64,000 nucleotides of DNA, from assembly GCA_037179385.1 (NCBI GenBank), contig CM074187.1, positions 17,770,108-17,834,107 of the forward strand. Direction: 5' to 3'. The DNA comes from Holothuria scabra (Eukaryota > Echinodermata > Holothuroidea > Aspidochirotida > Holothuriidae). The notes under the pieces were generated by a model. That model searched no databases. It was not told the origin of the DNA and worked only from the letters and a program-made list of their open reading frames with translations. The position numbers and the translations under genes are program-made. Position 1 is the stretch's first letter. Each line of letters opens with the position of its first letter. Shown piece after piece: positions 62,001-64,000 of the stretch.

Positions 62001-63848
62001 CAAGAAAGGTACCACTATATTTTGGAAATATTATTTGTTCTCTCTCTTTCGAATGACATTTCAACATATTCTCACCTTGAAGATGGAAAATGCAGTTTGA
62101 AAACTTTGCAAGTCAGCTCTCACTCCTTCGGTTTTGTAGCAAAACCTATGGGGAAGACTCTAACTAAAGTTCACTACCTAAAAATTGCCCTCTACTAAAA
62201 CGACTTTCTTTTGAATATTTAACTTTCTATTTTTCTTCAATTGCAAAAAACTCAATTATAAAACCCTATGCAACAAACCTAATACTCACTGACTTATATA
62301 CATGGACAGAACATGTAACGTGTACGTCCTATCCGTAGATGGTCGCCACCGACTGCTACGAAAAACGGGCTTAAAGATGGCTTCCGTGAACCTATAAATC
62401 GTTTGTTTTGACAACGACTCTGTAATATTTTCAGCAAAAATTAAACTTAAATGGAAAATATGTATTATATTACTGCTTTAAGTCAGGGTTATGACCTTAC
62501 TTTGCCATATTTCAAAATATTTCAACTTTCTTGCAAAATATGGAATATACTTGAGCAGGTCCAAACTTTCACACAAAAACATAGCTCGGCCATCTTGGTG
62601 AGCTTTTTCTCATACTACGGTAGCGACATTGGACCATGCAGTATGCTCTGTCCCTGTACAGGAAGTCCGTGGCCTAATATTATTAAAAGTTACTAAACGT
62701 TACCACCAAACGTTACCAAATTGTTGAAATTGATGAAAAATTTTGACAAAACAATTTGAAAAACTCACCCAGAACATCCCAGAGGTACCACCTGGGCCAC
62801 GTTTTGTTCCGAAAAGGTCTAAAACCCCCGTTTCGAATTGTTTTCTACCCCACTTGTAGCTCATCTAAAAAGGTGATCTGCACACCACGCTGTTGCATAT
62901 GATTTTCAAACATATGTGTGGAACCAGTTTCGAGAATTTTTCAAGAACTTGCGGGGGTATTTTACTTTTACCTTTCCCCGCAAACAGATGCGCTAATCGC
63001 ATTTTTCTTAGGCTGGCAGAGATCCCAAACCTGTGCAACACCACCAAAACATATTGATATTATTAAACAGATCTGTTTGTTCCTAACCCTTTGATACAAA
63101 AGAGAAGGTTGTAAGTTGGTTTTGTTTATGAATTTTGCAGGATGGTAATATTTTGGGGGGTTGTTCTATACCCCCTGTGTTGCATATAAATTATTGGCAT
63201 TTTTAATGAGTGTCCGTTTTCGTTCTGCGTATCCAGTACGGTCTCCCAAAATGCATTTCACTGCGATTGCTAAGGGTGTAAAGATTGCGCATTAACGGTC
63301 TCAAATATGAGGTCTGCTTACCAACTGTTTAATAACATGAGATGAGAAGAATGAACACAAGCTGAAACAGAGGGGCATGTTTATCTGAGAACATGCAATA
63401 CATTGTGCACTGAAACTGGAACAAGACAACAGCCATGCTTTGCGATAAAAGATTTTTACTGTTACTCTAAGTGTTCAAGCTTGCAGTTTTGGACAATATT
63501 AACAAGGATTTACGGTCACTGTGACCGGTAAGGAAAACCCAGAGGAGAAGCCAGGATTTGTCAGGAGGGGCGGGCAGGTCAGATGTGGAAAAATGGAAAG
63601 TAAATCCAGGTGAGAGCCAGCAGGACTCTCTAAGCGGTACGCCACTATTGATTGGAGTGGACGGTAAAAAAAAAAATATTTTGCTTTACAAAAATTTCGA
63701 AAGGCCGGAAATGAAACTGACTTGTCGAATGAGAAAAAATGAAAATGAGGGGGGAAATGGTTTTGCTTTTTGTGGAACTAAGATCAAATAATTAATTAAA
63801 TGCAACATTTCGGGACTAACACTGACAATAAACAGTTAGCTATATTGT
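59018..63848. other. Upstream of the visible protease exons: repeats, no exon recognised
   Basis: Contains a further 'ctgtacgctacacgtcaac' block (60288-60390), a poly-T run (60667-60692) and several copies of the old 'ggaagg..agattctt' family (about 60880, 61540). I looked for a TAAHC exon on the minus strand and saw none that I can support. Confidence 0.45.
60288..60390 (+). repeat. Dispersed 'CTGTACGCTACACGTCAAC' block
   Basis: gccgtttccggcgctctcttaggg... ttttcaaaatcttctgtacgct... tggtctttcgg matches 33796-33905 in order and spacing. Confidence 0.65.
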
Positions 63849-63938
63849 GACGCAACTGCGATGAAGACACGCTTGGAGATGACTACCCCCACATCATTTT
63901 GTAATCATCTCCAAGCGTATCTTCATCACAGTTGCGTC
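63849..63938. repeat. 90-bp hairpin with 38-bp arms
   Basis: 63849-63886 (GACGCAACTGCGATG...) pairs with 63901-63938 (...CATCACAGTTGCGTC) with three mismatches and a 14-base loop. It is probably a palindromic MITE or the terminus of an element running past the window end. Confidence 0.8.
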
Positions 63939-64000
63939 AATAAAGTATTCCCATTAAAAAAAGTGTGAAAACGAAAAGGGGAACGTAAATTTTCCCCTAA

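Overview
The window is eukaryotic, from an animal. It is AT-rich, has long introns with GT/AG borders, and is full of short DNA transposons, tRNA-derived SINEs, Penelope-like retroelement remains and long (TA)n arrays. The host genes are a T-type cholinesterase-like esterase and a secreted serine protease carrying hyalin-repeat (HYR)-like modules. That pairing suggests a marine deuterostome, perhaps an echinoderm. The lineage is inference; the sequence alone does not name a species.

Region by region. 1-11.4 kb holds no convincing gene, only old repeats, a 341-bp tandem duplication and one broken exon-like reading frame (4036-4327). 11.5-21.1 kb is a nest of mobile DNA. It contains (TA)n arrays, an inverted pair of hammerhead-ribozyme motifs, inverted copies of one retroelement end, a degenerate reverse transcriptase with a GIY-YIG-like tail (14040-15450, minus), a second such tail (20640-21060, minus), a TIR element sitting inside (TA)n, and a tandem unit of about 0.4-0.5 kb ending in (TA)n.

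21.8-38.0 kb, plus strand: nine exons of a carboxylesterase/cholinesterase gene. The catalytic Ser, Glu and His are visible, and the last exon encodes a tryptophan amphiphilic tetramerization (WAT) tail. The N-terminal exon or exons and the exon for the oxyanion hole were not found. One junction (34905 to 35904) does not keep frame. The introns carry an hAT-like element with an 8-bp target duplication, a 1.25-kb TIR element, a SINE and several MITEs.

38.0-46.1 kb is intergenic between two convergent genes. 46.1-59.0 kb, minus strand: seven exons whose phases all agree. They encode, in order, the C-terminal two thirds of a chymotrypsin-fold protease domain (Asp102 and Ser195 seen; His57 exon not found), three six-cysteine HYR-like modules each on its own phase 1-1 exon, and a terminal EGF-like piece with a stop codon. 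The likely product is a secreted mosaic protease. Residues at the S1 pocket are not those of trypsin. 59.0-64.0 kb is repeat-rich with no recognised gene.

The two genes have no evident shared pathway; both look secreted or membrane-associated. The points most worth following are the esterase (WAT tail but no choline-binding Trp in the expected loop), the six-Cys HYR-like protease, and the recurring link between (TA)n arrays, a TTCGACC border and ribozyme-bearing retroelement ends.
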